Assembly (NCBI GenBank): GCA_010021145.1
Contig: RGRP01000002.1
Coordinates: 1 to 28,980 of the forward strand
Direction of reading: 5' to 3'
Length of the DNA: 28,980 bases
Source: Candidatus Fonsibacter lacus
GTDB taxonomy: Bacteria; Pseudomonadota; Alphaproteobacteria; Pelagibacterales; Pelagibacteraceae
Shown: positions 1-7,443 of the stretch, in pieces
Layout: each line of letters starts with the position of its first letter
How positions within the stretch are numbered: the first letter of the stretch is position 1
Notes under the pieces: generated by a model
What the model was told of the DNA's origin: nothing
Seen by the model: only the letters and a program-made list of their open reading frames with translations
Databases searched by the model: none
Position numbers and translations under genes: made by a program

Positions 1-161
1 TTTTCAAAAACCATCAGCAACATCTTTCCTGCTAAAGGATTGTCTTTATCAACAAGAACTTTGCCTTTATTATTTCTATTCTTTTTTCTAGTCTTAGAAT
101 TTTCGACAATCTGTCTTAATTCCTTCTTATCAATCAAACTTAAATCTAAAAAATGTTTCAT
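1..161 (-). CDS. argF: Ornithine carbamoyltransferase, N-terminal part (runs off window)
   Basis: Minus-strand frame opening with ATG at 161-159 and running off the left edge with 53 complete codons. It begins MKHFLDLSLIDKKELRQI and reaches NPLAGKMLLMVFE, the usual N-terminus of ornithine carbamoyltransferase just before the carbamoyl-phosphate-binding STRTR motif, which lies outside the window. The enzyme makes citrulline from ornithine and carbamoyl phosphate in cytoplasmic arginine synthesis. The start lies two bases after the argD stop, so the two genes form an argD-argF operon. The family call rests on the N-terminus and on the operon context. Confidence 0.88.
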   Translation of the reverse strand, partial: MKHFLDLSLIDKKELRQIVENSKTRKKNRNNKGKVLVDKDNPLAGKMLLMVFE

Positions 162-163
162 AA

Positions 164-1327
164 TTAAAATTCAGAACAAGTTTTTGCAATTATTCTTATT
201 GCTTCATCAATATCTTTTTTTTCAATAATAAGTGGGGGTAATAATCTTACAACGTTATCGCCAGCTTTTACTGCTAGCATCTTATTTTGAAATAAATGAT
301 CTAAAAACTTATTATTATCTACTTTTAACTTAATTCCTCTTAAAAGACCAATACCTCTTACTTGTTCAATAACATTACTATATTTTTTTTGAACCTCTTT
401 TAATTTTGTCTCAAAATAACTTCCAACTTCTTGAACATTTTCTAGAAATCCTTTTTGTAAAACAATATCTAATACTGCATTACCGACGCTCATTGCTAAA
501 GGATTGCCTCCAAATGTACTTCCATGTGTTCCCGGTTTCATTCCAACAGCGACTTTTTTATTTACTAAACAAGCTCCTATTGGAAAACCACCTCCAATTC
601 CTTTTGCAATTGGAACGATGTCTGGAACAATATTAGCCCACTCAAATGCAAAAAATTTACCGCTTCTTCCAATTCCGCACTGAACCTCATCTAAAATAAG
701 TAAAATTCCATTATCATCGCAAAGCTTTCTTAAGGGCTTTAGACAATAATCTGGAACAACTCTCACCCCGCCCTCTCCTTGAACCGTTTCAAGCATAATT
801 GCAGCAGTATTTTTTGTAATCGCTTTTTTTAAAGCCTCATGATCACCAAATGGAACTTGGTCAAAACCATCAACTTTAGGGCCAAATCCTAAAGTATGCT
901 CTTTGTTATTAGCAGCAAATAAAGCGGCTAAAGTTCTTCCATGAAAAGCACCTTCAAAAGTAATAATTCTATTTCTTTCAGGCTGACCAATTTCAAAAAA
1001 ATATTTTCTTGCAACTTTAATGCTTGCTTCGGTTGCCTCTGCTCCTGAGTTTACAAATATAACAAAATCGGCAAAAGTATTATCCGTTAATCTTTTAGCT
1101 AATCTTTCCTGTTCAGGAATTGTAAAAGCATTAGATACATGCCATAATTTTTCAGATTGTTTTTTTATAGTATCAACTAAATGCGGATGACAATGTCCTA
1201 AAGAATTTACTGCAATACCAGAAACAAAATCTAAATATTTCTCTCCTGTAGTTGATGTAAGATAAACTCCTTTTCCTTCTGAAAAAGAAACTTCTCTTCT
1301 TTTATATGTACCTAATATTGAACTCAT
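164..1327 (-). CDS. argD: Acetylornithine aminotransferase
   Basis: 387 residues, the normal length for the class III PLP-dependent aminotransferase ArgD. It converts N-acetylglutamate semialdehyde to N-acetylornithine in arginine synthesis, and in many bacteria the same enzyme also serves the succinyl-diaminopimelate step of lysine synthesis. Visible landmarks are FVNSGAEATEASIK (phosphate-cofactor site), FHGRTL, LDEVQCGIGRSG with the aspartate that contacts the PLP ring, and IAKGIGGGFPIGA with Lys242 as the expected Schiff-base lysine. It is followed by argF after two bases and preceded by a permease gene after five bases, so it probably shares a transcript with both. dapD and dapE lie on the plus strand at the far end of the window, so a dual arginine/lysine role is plausible but inferred. 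Confidence 0.95.
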   Translation of the reverse strand: MSSILGTYKRREVSFSEGKGVYLTSTTGEKYLDFVSGIAVNSLGHCHPHLVDTIKKQSEKLWHVSNAFTIPEQERLAKRLTDNTFADFVIFVNSGAEATEASIKVARKYFFEIGQPERNRIITFEGAFHGRTLAALFAANNKEHTLGFGPKVDGFDQVPFGDHEALKKAITKNTAAIMLETVQGEGGVRVVPDYCLKPLRKLCDDNGILLILDEVQCGIGRSGKFFAFEWANIVPDIVPIAKGIGGGFPIGACLVNKKVAVGMKPGTHGSTFGGNPLAMSVGNAVLDIVLQKGFLENVQEVGSYFETKLKEVQKKYSNVIEQVRGIGLLRGIKLKVDNNKFLDHLFQNKMLAVKAGDNVVRLLPPLIIEKKDIDEAIRIIAKTCSEF

Positions 1328-1332
1328 GGAAA

Positions 1333-2142
1333 CTAGCTTTTAATTCTATATCCTTTTTTAAAAAGGATATAACATATTACCCACAAAGCTAAATTAATAA
1401 ATGTTAAGTAAAAAAATCCTATAACAATCGATCCATCGGCCTGTCCTAAAAATCCATATCTAAATCCATCAATGGCATAAAAGAAAGGGTTTGCGTGACT
1501 AATATAATAAAATACTGAATGTAGATTTTGTATAGAATAAAATGTTCCTGACAAAAATGATAAAGGAACAACAATAAAGTTAGTAACTGTTGCCATATTA
1601 TCAAATTTTTGAGCCCACAATCCTGTAATAAATCCTAAGCAAGCAAGCATTGATGATCCAAGTAATGCAAATATAAGAATTATAAAAATATTATGAACGG
1701 GAACATGTGCAAATGGAATGATAATTAACACAGAAAAAAATCCAATAATTAAACCTCTTGTGATGGCCCCTAAAAGCATCGCTGCTGTTACTTCCATAGG
1801 ACTAAGTGGTGGAAACAATATATCAACAATATTTCCCTGAACTTTAGCAATCATCAGTGATGAAGAAGTATTGGCAAAAGCATTTTGCAAAATCTGCATA
1901 CAAATTAAGCCTGGTAATATGAACACTCCATATTCGTGTCCTAAAATATTATTTCTATTAAGTCCTAAAGCTATTGTAAAAACAGCTAAAAAAAGTATTA
2001 GAGTTACAACAGGTGAAAAGACTGTTTGAATCCAAACATTCAAAAATCTTAAAATTTCTTTTTTATAAAGCGTGTAGAATCCAATCCAGTTAATGGACAT
2101 CACTTGTGGAATTCTAATTTTATAATCTTTAATTGCGCTCAT
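1333..2142 (-). CDS. ABC-2 type transporter permease
   Basis: 269-residue inner-membrane protein of the ABC-2 exporter permease type (YadH/NodJ/DrrB group). About six hydrophobic segments are visible, including residues near 40-60, 75-100, 110-140, 145-175, 180-205 and 235-260, and the family-typical stretch SMLACLGFITGLWAQ lies in the middle. Such permeases pair with a separate ATPase to export lipids, polysaccharides or drugs. No ATPase gene lies next to it in this window: upstream on the same strand is the divergent gcrA promoter region. It is first in a probable operon with argD and argF, five bases before argD. The substrate is unknown. Confidence 0.85.
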   Translation of the reverse strand: MSAIKDYKIRIPQVMSINWIGFYTLYKKEILRFLNVWIQTVFSPVVTLILFLAVFTIALGLNRNNILGHEYGVFILPGLICMQILQNAFANTSSSLMIAKVQGNIVDILFPPLSPMEVTAAMLLGAITRGLIIGFFSVLIIIPFAHVPVHNIFIILIFALLGSSMLACLGFITGLWAQKFDNMATVTNFIVVPLSFLSGTFYSIQNLHSVFYYISHANPFFYAIDGFRYGFLGQADGSIVIGFFYLTFINLALWVICYILFKKGYRIKS

Positions 2143-2164
2143 GATTTTAAGTATTATTGAAATA

Positions 2165-2220
2165 TATAGATAAATGTGGATAAATTTATGTAAATTAAAT
2201 AAATCACTGATTTATCTACA
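2165..2220. promoter_or_regulatory. Candidate DnaA-box cluster upstream of gcrA
   Basis: TGTGGATAA at 2175-2183 is the exact reverse complement of the consensus DnaA box TTATCCACA. TTATCTACA at 2212-2220 and the complement of TATAGATAA at 2165-2173 (TTATCTATA) are near matches. All three sit within 56 bases between the divergent ABC permease and gcrA. In Caulobacter, DnaA directly activates gcrA, so the location is meaningful. Binding is inferred and the sequence is AT-rich, so the two weaker matches could be chance. Confidence 0.5.
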
Positions 2221-2246
2221 TTTTTTTAACCCATATATAGTATAAT
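2217..2246 (+). promoter_or_regulatory. Probable gcrA promoter
   Basis: A perfect TATAAT -10 hexamer lies at 2241-2246, with a weak -35 (TACATT at 2217-2222) at 18-base spacing. A direct repeat ATATAGTAT occurs at 2235-2243 and 2266-2274. The DnaA-box-like TTATCTACA overlaps the -35 region. The leader to the gcrA ATG would be about 35 bases and shows no clear Shine-Dalgarno sequence. Confidence 0.35.
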
Positions 2247-2287
2247 TTACTTTAGCTTAGGCTACATATAGTATTTAACCAGCTTTT

Positions 2288-2806
2288 ATGGGATGGACAC
2301 CAGAAAAAACTGAGCAGTTAAAAAAACTTTGGAACGAAGGTCATACTGCGAGCCAAATAGCTGCAATGCTAGGTGATGGTATTTCTAGAAATGCAGTCAT
2401 TGGAAAATCACACCGTTTAGGTCTTGCTGGAAGATCGCATTCTAGAAATATTTACATTCAAAAAAGTGAAAATAAATTCCACCACAAAAATAGCGTTCCT
2501 TTAAAAAGATTAAGAAAGCCTCGTGGTCTTAGAGCTATTGTTATTGAAAAAGATTTTGAGCCTGAAAATCCAACGAGTTTAGAAAATTTAAATGAAAAAA
2601 CTTGCAGATGGCCTATTGGACATCCAGATGAAGCTAATTTTTACTTCTGCGGAAGAAATCCTATGGAGGAAAGAGTTTATTGTAAATTACACGTACTTCA
2701 TGCTTATCAACCTAAGGGCTGGAAAAATGAAGAAGAAGATAGAAATACAAAAGGAACAACTGAAGAGCTTCCAGAGTTTCTTGAAAAGAAAATTAAATCT
2801 GCTTAA
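2288..2806 (+). CDS. gcrA: GcrA cell-cycle regulator
   Basis: 172-residue protein that starts MGWTPEKTEQLKKLW and continues into SQIAAMLGDGISRNAVIGKS, the N-terminal helix-turn-helix of GcrA (residues about 1-50). A basic linker follows. The C-terminal half has TCRWPIGHPDEANFYFCG and YCKLHVLHAYQP, the part that in characterised GcrA proteins contacts sigma-70. GcrA is an alphaproteobacterial transcription factor that acts with GANTC methylation by CcrM at promoters of division and replication genes. No GANTC site was seen in its own upstream gap. It is monocistronic, and its stop overlaps the ppx stop by four bases on the opposite strand. No good ribosome-binding site precedes the ATG. Confidence 0.95.
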   Translation: MGWTPEKTEQLKKLWNEGHTASQIAAMLGDGISRNAVIGKSHRLGLAGRSHSRNIYIQKSENKFHHKNSVPLKRLRKPRGLRAIVIEKDFEPENPTSLENLNEKTCRWPIGHPDEANFYFCGRNPMEERVYCKLHVLHAYQPKGWKNEEEDRNTKGTTEELPEFLEKKIKSA

Positions 2807-4296
2807 TTAGTGTAAATAATCTTAGATTTTAATTTCATTTCCTCACCTAAAGATCTTAATCTTTTTTGAACTTGATTAGAAATTACTTGTGTATCTTTTT
2901 TAGAAACTTTTAGAATTAAATCTTTGTTGCTACTCTTGTAAATTTTTATCTTATCAAAGAATATATTAGATATAACTCCAATTGAAGATGCTAATCGTAA
3001 TGCTGCTCCTATCTGCTTACACGCTACAATTTCTTCATTGCTTAATAATTTTACAAACTCAACATTTGGATAATATTTAGTAGAACAGTGTCTCCAAAAA
3101 GAAACTAATCCAAGTTTAATTCTATCACTATGAGATAATTTTAAGATAGGTGCATTAATAACTTCTTGAAAGACTAATTCAGCCCTTTGATAAACCCCTA
3201 AGCCCCAATCAAAATTACTTAAAGAACAGGCAGGTAGTAAAAGTCTATGAGGAAAATGTTTTTCATTACTTAAAAAAAGATTTTTAATAAAATTATATAG
3301 TTTTAGATAATTTGCGGCGTAATCTGCTTTTTTGTGTGAAATAAAATGAACGGATCTATTTAAGGAATTATTCTGTAAAACTCTTAAATGAGATCTGCTT
3401 ATTAAGGAGCCTTCTCTAACTCCTGATTGCGATAGAAACACATTAACAGGGTCACAAATTCTAATAAGATTTGATAATATGAAGCCTCCTATTGGAATAT
3501 AATTTGTCCTTGATTTAGTGGCTGAAGCTAATTTCTCATATTTAATTGCTTTTATTGAATTTAATTTATTTGCAAATTTTAAAGTTTCAAAACCTGAAAG
3601 TTTATATTGATGCAAAATAGCTAAGGGGTAATCACTCTTTATCATGTGTGCATTCATAAAGGTCCTCCATGTTCCTCCACATAAATAAAGATTTTTGATC
3701 TTATTTTTTCTTAACCATTCAATTTTATTTAAATAAAAACTTATAATTTTTCTTACCTTATTCTTATTTCTTTTTGGTTGGTTAAAAAGCCTCAAAACCC
3801 CAAGCGGGAGCGATATTTTCTCGTGAATAATATTTTTTTCTACTCTCGCAAGTTCTAAACTTCCTCCGCCTAGGTCTGCTACAACTCCATTTACTTTTTG
3901 AAAGCCTATAATGACACCTAGAGCAGAATTTTCAGCTTCCTTATTTCCAGATAAAATTACAATTTTCTTTTTAATTATTTTTTGTGCTTTAATAATAAAT
4001 TCTTTAGCATCAGTTGCTTCTCGAAGGGCGGCGGTTCCTATTGCTTTATATTTTTTAACCTTAAGGTTGCTAAGTATCTGCTTAAATCTTTTTAAAACAG
4101 TCAGAGCAAATTCAGCTCCTTTTGGATCAAGCTTTCCAGTACGATCTAGATTTTTTCCTAATTGGCAAACTGCTTTTTCATTAAAAACTGGTATTTGAGA
4201 ATTTAAAATATTATCGTAAATTAACATTCGGATGGAATTAGATCCAAGATCTATAATTGCTTCTTTATTTATAAAATCTCTTTCTCGAGCGATCAT
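2803..4296 (-). CDS. ppx: Exopolyphosphatase, Ppx/GppA family
   Basis: 497 residues. The N-terminal half is the ASKHA-fold Ppx/GppA phosphatase domain, with IDLGSNSIRMLIYD near residue 17 (phosphate 1 motif), GNKEAENSALGVIIGF around 115-130 and VVADLGGGSLELARV around 137-152 (phosphate 2 motif). The C-terminal part resembles the HD-like helical domain of long Ppx proteins. It hydrolyses terminal phosphate from polyphosphate, and action on pppGpp is also possible in this family. It lies seven bases downstream of ppk on the same strand, the common ppk-ppx pairing. It converges on gcrA with overlapping stop codons. Ppx is preferred over GppA because of the ppk neighbour. Confidence 0.92.
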   Translation of the reverse strand: MIARERDFINKEAIIDLGSNSIRMLIYDNILNSQIPVFNEKAVCQLGKNLDRTGKLDPKGAEFALTVLKRFKQILSNLKVKKYKAIGTAALREATDAKEFIIKAQKIIKKKIVILSGNKEAENSALGVIIGFQKVNGVVADLGGGSLELARVEKNIIHEKISLPLGVLRLFNQPKRNKNKVRKIISFYLNKIEWLRKNKIKNLYLCGGTWRTFMNAHMIKSDYPLAILHQYKLSGFETLKFANKLNSIKAIKYEKLASATKSRTNYIPIGGFILSNLIRICDPVNVFLSQSGVREGSLISRSHLRVLQNNSLNRSVHFISHKKADYAANYLKLYNFIKNLFLSNEKHFPHRLLLPACSLSNFDWGLGVYQRAELVFQEVINAPILKLSHSDRIKLGLVSFWRHCSTKYYPNVEFVKLLSNEEIVACKQIGAALRLASSIGVISNIFFDKIKIYKSSNKDLILKVSKKDTQVISNQVQKRLRSLGEEMKLKSKIIYTN

Positions 4297-4303
4297 TATT
4301 AAA

Positions 4304-6424
4304 TTATTTAACTAATCTTAATTTTTCAGGCATACTTAAATTAATAGAATTACCTCTACCAGACAAACTAGGGTTTTTCATGAAATAATTGTGTGCAGAA
4401 AAATTATTCTCTGCTGTTGCTTTAATTTTTTCATAACTTTCATCAGATTTTAAGAACCAACTATTTTCAGCATCTTTATAGTTAGCAAGCATGATTTGAT
4501 CTAATACCTGCTCATGTACTGTGGAATTTTCTATCGGTATTAATAATTCAACTCTTCGATCTAAATTTCTTGTCATTAAATCTGCTGAGCTAAAGAATGC
4601 AAGATTAGATCTTGTTGGCATTATTTCCCCATTTGCAAAACAGTAAATTCTTGAATGTTCTAAAAATCTCCCTACAATACTTTTTACAATAATATTCTCT
4701 GAGAGTCCTTTTATACCAGGTTTAAGACAACAAATACCTCTAACAAATAAGCAAATTTTAACTCCAGCGTTAGATGCTTGGTACAATTTATCGATCATTG
4801 CTTTATCTACTAAAGAATTAAGTTTTATCCATATTTCAGCATGCTTACTTTTTAATTTATTTTCAATTTCTTGATCTATTAATGAATATAATTTCGTTCT
4901 TAAAGATATCGGAGATAAAATTAATTTTTTTAATTTTTTAGGCTTGGCATAAGTAGTTATATAATTAAAGAATTTCTCAACATCTTCGCAAATAATTTTA
5001 TCTGAACTAAAAAAAGATAAGTCCGTATATATTTTTGCATTAATAGGATGATAATTACCGGTGCCAAGATGTACGTAGCTAACTAATTTACTTTTTTCTT
5101 TTCTCACAATTAAGCTAGCTTTTGCGTGTGTTTTTAATTTTACAAAACCGTATACAACTTGCACACCCGCTTTTTCAAGTGTAGAGGCTAGACTAATATT
5201 GTTCTCTTCATCAAATCTTGCTTTAACCTCTACTACAGCTGTAACTGATTTACCTTTTTCTGCTGCGAGCAATAATGCTTTAACAATTGGTGAGTCAGAA
5301 GTAGTTCTATAAAGAGTTTGTTTTATAGCAATAACATTAGGGTCTTCAGCGGCCTGCGTTAAAAACTGAATAACAGCATCAAAAGTCTCGTAAGGGTGAT
5401 GAACTATAAAATCTTTAGCCTTAATTGTTGCAAAATAATCATTATTAAATTGTTTTAATCTTTCAACTTGTCTTGGGCTAAATGATTTAAATACTAAATT
5501 TGCATTTTTTTTATTATAAATTTGACTAATCTGATGCATTCCAACGAAACTATCCATCTCGTATACTTCATCGTCTGTTACTTCTAATTTTTTATAAACA
5601 AATTTTTTTAGTAAAGGATCGGCATTAGATCTTATTTCTAATTTAACAATACGACCTCTTCGTCTTTTCTTTAAAGCTTTTTCTAAATACATTATTAAGT
5701 CTTCTGCTTCTTCTTCAAATTCAATATCACTGTCTCTTATGATTCTAACTGATGTGTATTTATTTAGATGATAACCTGGAAATAAATAATTTACGTAATT
5801 ACTAACAATATGTTCAATGCTCAAATATTTTTTTATATCTTCTCTATTGCTAACATTAATAAAACGTTCAATATTATTTGGGATTAAAATTGTAGCAAAA
5901 AACTTTTTACTCTTGTTTCTTTTATTTAATAACATCACTAAAAAATGTCCTTTATTAGGTATAAATGGAAAAGGATGAGATGGGTCTATAACCAATGGAG
6001 TTAATATTGGATAAATATTTTCTCTGAAAATCTTATTTAATCTAACTTTTTCTGATTTATTAAGGTCACGATAAGAGGCAAATAGTATTCCTTCTTTGTT
6101 TAAATCAACTTTTAAATTCGACCAGGCTTCATTTGAAGTAGATAATAACCTTTTTGTTTTAATAATTATACGCTCAAGTTGTTTTTCACATGTAAGTCCA
6201 TCGTGAGATAAAAAGGAAACTTTATCTTTAATTTGATTATAAATTCCAGCAACTCTGACCATAAAGAACTCATCTAAATTATTTGCTGCAATTGATAGAA
6301 ATTTTAGACGTTCTAATATAGGGTTTTTTAAATTTGAAGCCTCAGCAAGAACACGTAAATTAAATTTTAACCAAGATATTTCTCGATTAATATACTTGTT
6401 TAATTTTTTTTCTTTTCTTTGCAT
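4304..6424 (-). CDS. ppk1: Polyphosphate kinase 1
   Basis: 706 residues, the usual size of PPK1, which reversibly polymerises the gamma phosphate of ATP into polyphosphate, often at the membrane. The N-terminal domain begins with YINREISWLKFNLRVL and has NLDEFFMVRVAGI. The catalytic C-terminal domains contain TAVVEVKARFDEENNI, the active-site histidine motif VHLGTGNYHP (His452 expected to be phosphorylated) and FLEHSRIYCF with the second conserved histidine (His590). SSADLMTRNLDRRVELL near the C-terminus is also typical. It is the first gene of ppk-ppx and diverges from sixA across a 41-base gap that may hold a weak Pho-box-like element (near 6457-6474). Confidence 0.97.
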   Translation of the reverse strand: MQRKEKKLNKYINREISWLKFNLRVLAEASNLKNPILERLKFLSIAANNLDEFFMVRVAGIYNQIKDKVSFLSHDGLTCEKQLERIIIKTKRLLSTSNEAWSNLKVDLNKEGILFASYRDLNKSEKVRLNKIFRENIYPILTPLVIDPSHPFPFIPNKGHFLVMLLNKRNKSKKFFATILIPNNIERFINVSNREDIKKYLSIEHIVSNYVNYLFPGYHLNKYTSVRIIRDSDIEFEEEAEDLIMYLEKALKKRRRGRIVKLEIRSNADPLLKKFVYKKLEVTDDEVYEMDSFVGMHQISQIYNKKNANLVFKSFSPRQVERLKQFNNDYFATIKAKDFIVHHPYETFDAVIQFLTQAAEDPNVIAIKQTLYRTTSDSPIVKALLLAAEKGKSVTAVVEVKARFDEENNISLASTLEKAGVQVVYGFVKLKTHAKASLIVRKEKSKLVSYVHLGTGNYHPINAKIYTDLSFFSSDKIICEDVEKFFNYITTYAKPKKLKKLILSPISLRTKLYSLIDQEIENKLKSKHAEIWIKLNSLVDKAMIDKLYQASNAGVKICLFVRGICCLKPGIKGLSENIIVKSIVGRFLEHSRIYCFANGEIMPTRSNLAFFSSADLMTRNLDRRVELLIPIENSTVHEQVLDQIMLANYKDAENSWFLKSDESYEKIKATAENNFSAHNYFMKNPSLSGRGNSINLSMPEKLRLVK

Positions 6425-6465
6425 GTGAGTTTATTTAAAAATTTGTGATTTAATATATTACAACA

Positions 6466-7137
6466 ATGTTAAATTTATATGTCATGAGACATTCCAAATC
6501 TAGCTGGAATGTCGCTAATATTAACGATTTTGAGAGACCTCTATCTTCGAAAGGAAAAAAGGATATAAAATTTATAATCAAATTTCTAAAAAACAAAAAA
6601 ACAAAATTTGATTTTGCCTACGTTTCATCTTCTAAAAGAACTACACATACTTTTAAATTATTAAAAAAAAAAATAAAAATTAAGAGAGTAATATTATCTA
6701 AAAAATTATATTTAACAGATGAGAATAAAATATTTAATATAATAAAAAGTACTAAAAAAAAATATAAAAATATTCTTCTTATTAATCATGAGCCAGCTTG
6801 TAAAAATTTAGTTAATAAACTAATAAAAAAAAATTATTTTTTCTTTAAAGAAAAAAAATTTAGTACATCGGCAATTACAAAAATAACTTTAACGTTATTT
6901 AAAAGTTGTTCTCGCGAATATACTCTTTGGGGACTTTTAATTAAAAAATCTAATAACTTGTATTCTGTTGGTCCTAGTTTAATTTCCTTATCATCTCTAA
7001 AAACTTTTCTTGTGATACGATCAATTTTTAAATCTTTAAAAATTGCCAAATCTTCAAGTAAGGATGGTTTTGATCTTTTTAATAAAGATTTAATTCTTAA
7101 AATTAATTCTTTATTGTTAAAAGGTTTTGTTAAATAA
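6466..7137 (+). CDS. sixA: SixA-type histidine phosphatase, C-terminus replaced by read-through into antisense phoB
   Basis: Only residues 1-142 (6466-6891) look like the histidine phosphatase SixA. They contain YVMRHSKSSW with the nucleophilic His9, ERPLSSKGK, a central SSSKRTTHT with the conserved arginine, INHEP with His108 and FSTSAITKITL near the end. SixA proteins are about 160 residues, so roughly the last 20 are missing. From 6892 the frame continues for 81 residues that are simply the reverse complement of phoB, so this tail is not a real domain. SixA removes phosphate from histidine of signalling proteins, such as phosphotransferase-system-type phosphocarriers. The catalytic residues are intact, but the stability of the chimeric product is doubtful. 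It diverges from ppk. Confidence 0.75.
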   Translation: MLNLYVMRHSKSSWNVANINDFERPLSSKGKKDIKFIIKFLKNKKTKFDFAYVSSSKRTTHTFKLLKKKIKIKRVILSKKLYLTDENKIFNIIKSTKKKYKNILLINHEPACKNLVNKLIKKNYFFFKEKKFSTSAITKITLTLFKSCSREYTLWGLLIKKSNNLYSVGPSLISLSSLKTFLVIRSIFKSLKIAKSSSKDGFDLFNKDLILKINSLLLKGFVK

Positions 7138-7439
7138 TCATCAACGCCACTTTCAAATCCTATAATTTTATCTTCTGCTTCACTTTTTGCTGTTAACATT
7201 AGCACTGGTATTGTTTTTAATTTTTTATCTCTCTTAATTTGTTTACAAATTTCTATTCCTGAAAAATCTGGCAACATCCAGTCTAAAACTACAATATCTG
7301 GTATTGAATTTTTGATTAACTGTAATGCTTCTTGACCGGTCTCAGCGTTCTTAACTTTATATCCTTCTTTTTCTAAATTATATTTTAGGAGAGTGATTAA
7401 AGGTTTTTCATCTTCAACTGTTACTATGTTCGCTGACAT
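6834..7439 (-). CDS. phoB: Phosphate-regulon response regulator PhoB, truncated before its DNA-recognition helix
   Basis: Receiver domain residues 1-120: acidic pair E9/D10, phospho-acceptor D53 in VVLDWMLPD, T83 and K105 in the TKPF motif. The OmpR/PhoB winged-helix effector starts around residue 130 and is recognisable to REQLLNNV (residue 183), just before the usual tryptophan. Residues 184-201 match nothing in the family and are antisense of sixA. A normal PhoB of about 229 residues continues for another 45 or so, including the recognition helix with RTVDVHIRRLRK and the wing, so DNA binding should be lost. It is the last gene of the pst series, four bases after phoU. The cause is either a genuine deletion or an assembly misjoin. 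Confidence 0.85.
   Translation of the reverse strand: MSANIVTVEDEKPLITLLKYNLEKEGYKVKNAETGQEALQLIKNSIPDIVVLDWMLPDFSGIEICKQIKRDKKLKTIPVLMLTAKSEAEDKIIGFESGVDDYLTKPFNNKELILRIKSLLKRSKPSLLEDLAIFKDLKIDRITRKVFRDDKEIKLGPTEYKLLDFLIKSPQRVYSREQLLNNVKVIFVIADVLNFFSLKKK
6889..6893. other. Tail-to-tail deletion junction between sixA and phoB
   Basis: SixA similarity on the plus strand ends with the leucine codon at 6889-6891. PhoB similarity on the minus strand ends with the valine codon at 6893-6891. The two homologies therefore meet within about five bases, with no intergenic sequence and both natural 3' ends gone. This is the signature of one deletion that spans both gene ends and whatever lay between them. 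Confidence 0.75.
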
Positions 7440-7443
7440 TAAG

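Noticed and set aside
40..228. Short plus-strand frame over the argF/argD junction
   Set aside because: It lies opposite two well-supported genes and is a low-complexity frame of an AT-rich strand.
2165..2220. Replication origin because of the DnaA-box cluster
   Set aside because: Only one exact box occurs, there is no dnaA, no long AT-rich unwinding tract with repeated boxes, and the gap is only 145 bases between two genes.
6892..7137. The last 81 residues of the sixA reading frame as a novel C-terminal domain
   Set aside because: They are exactly the antisense of phoB coding sequence and have no independent features.
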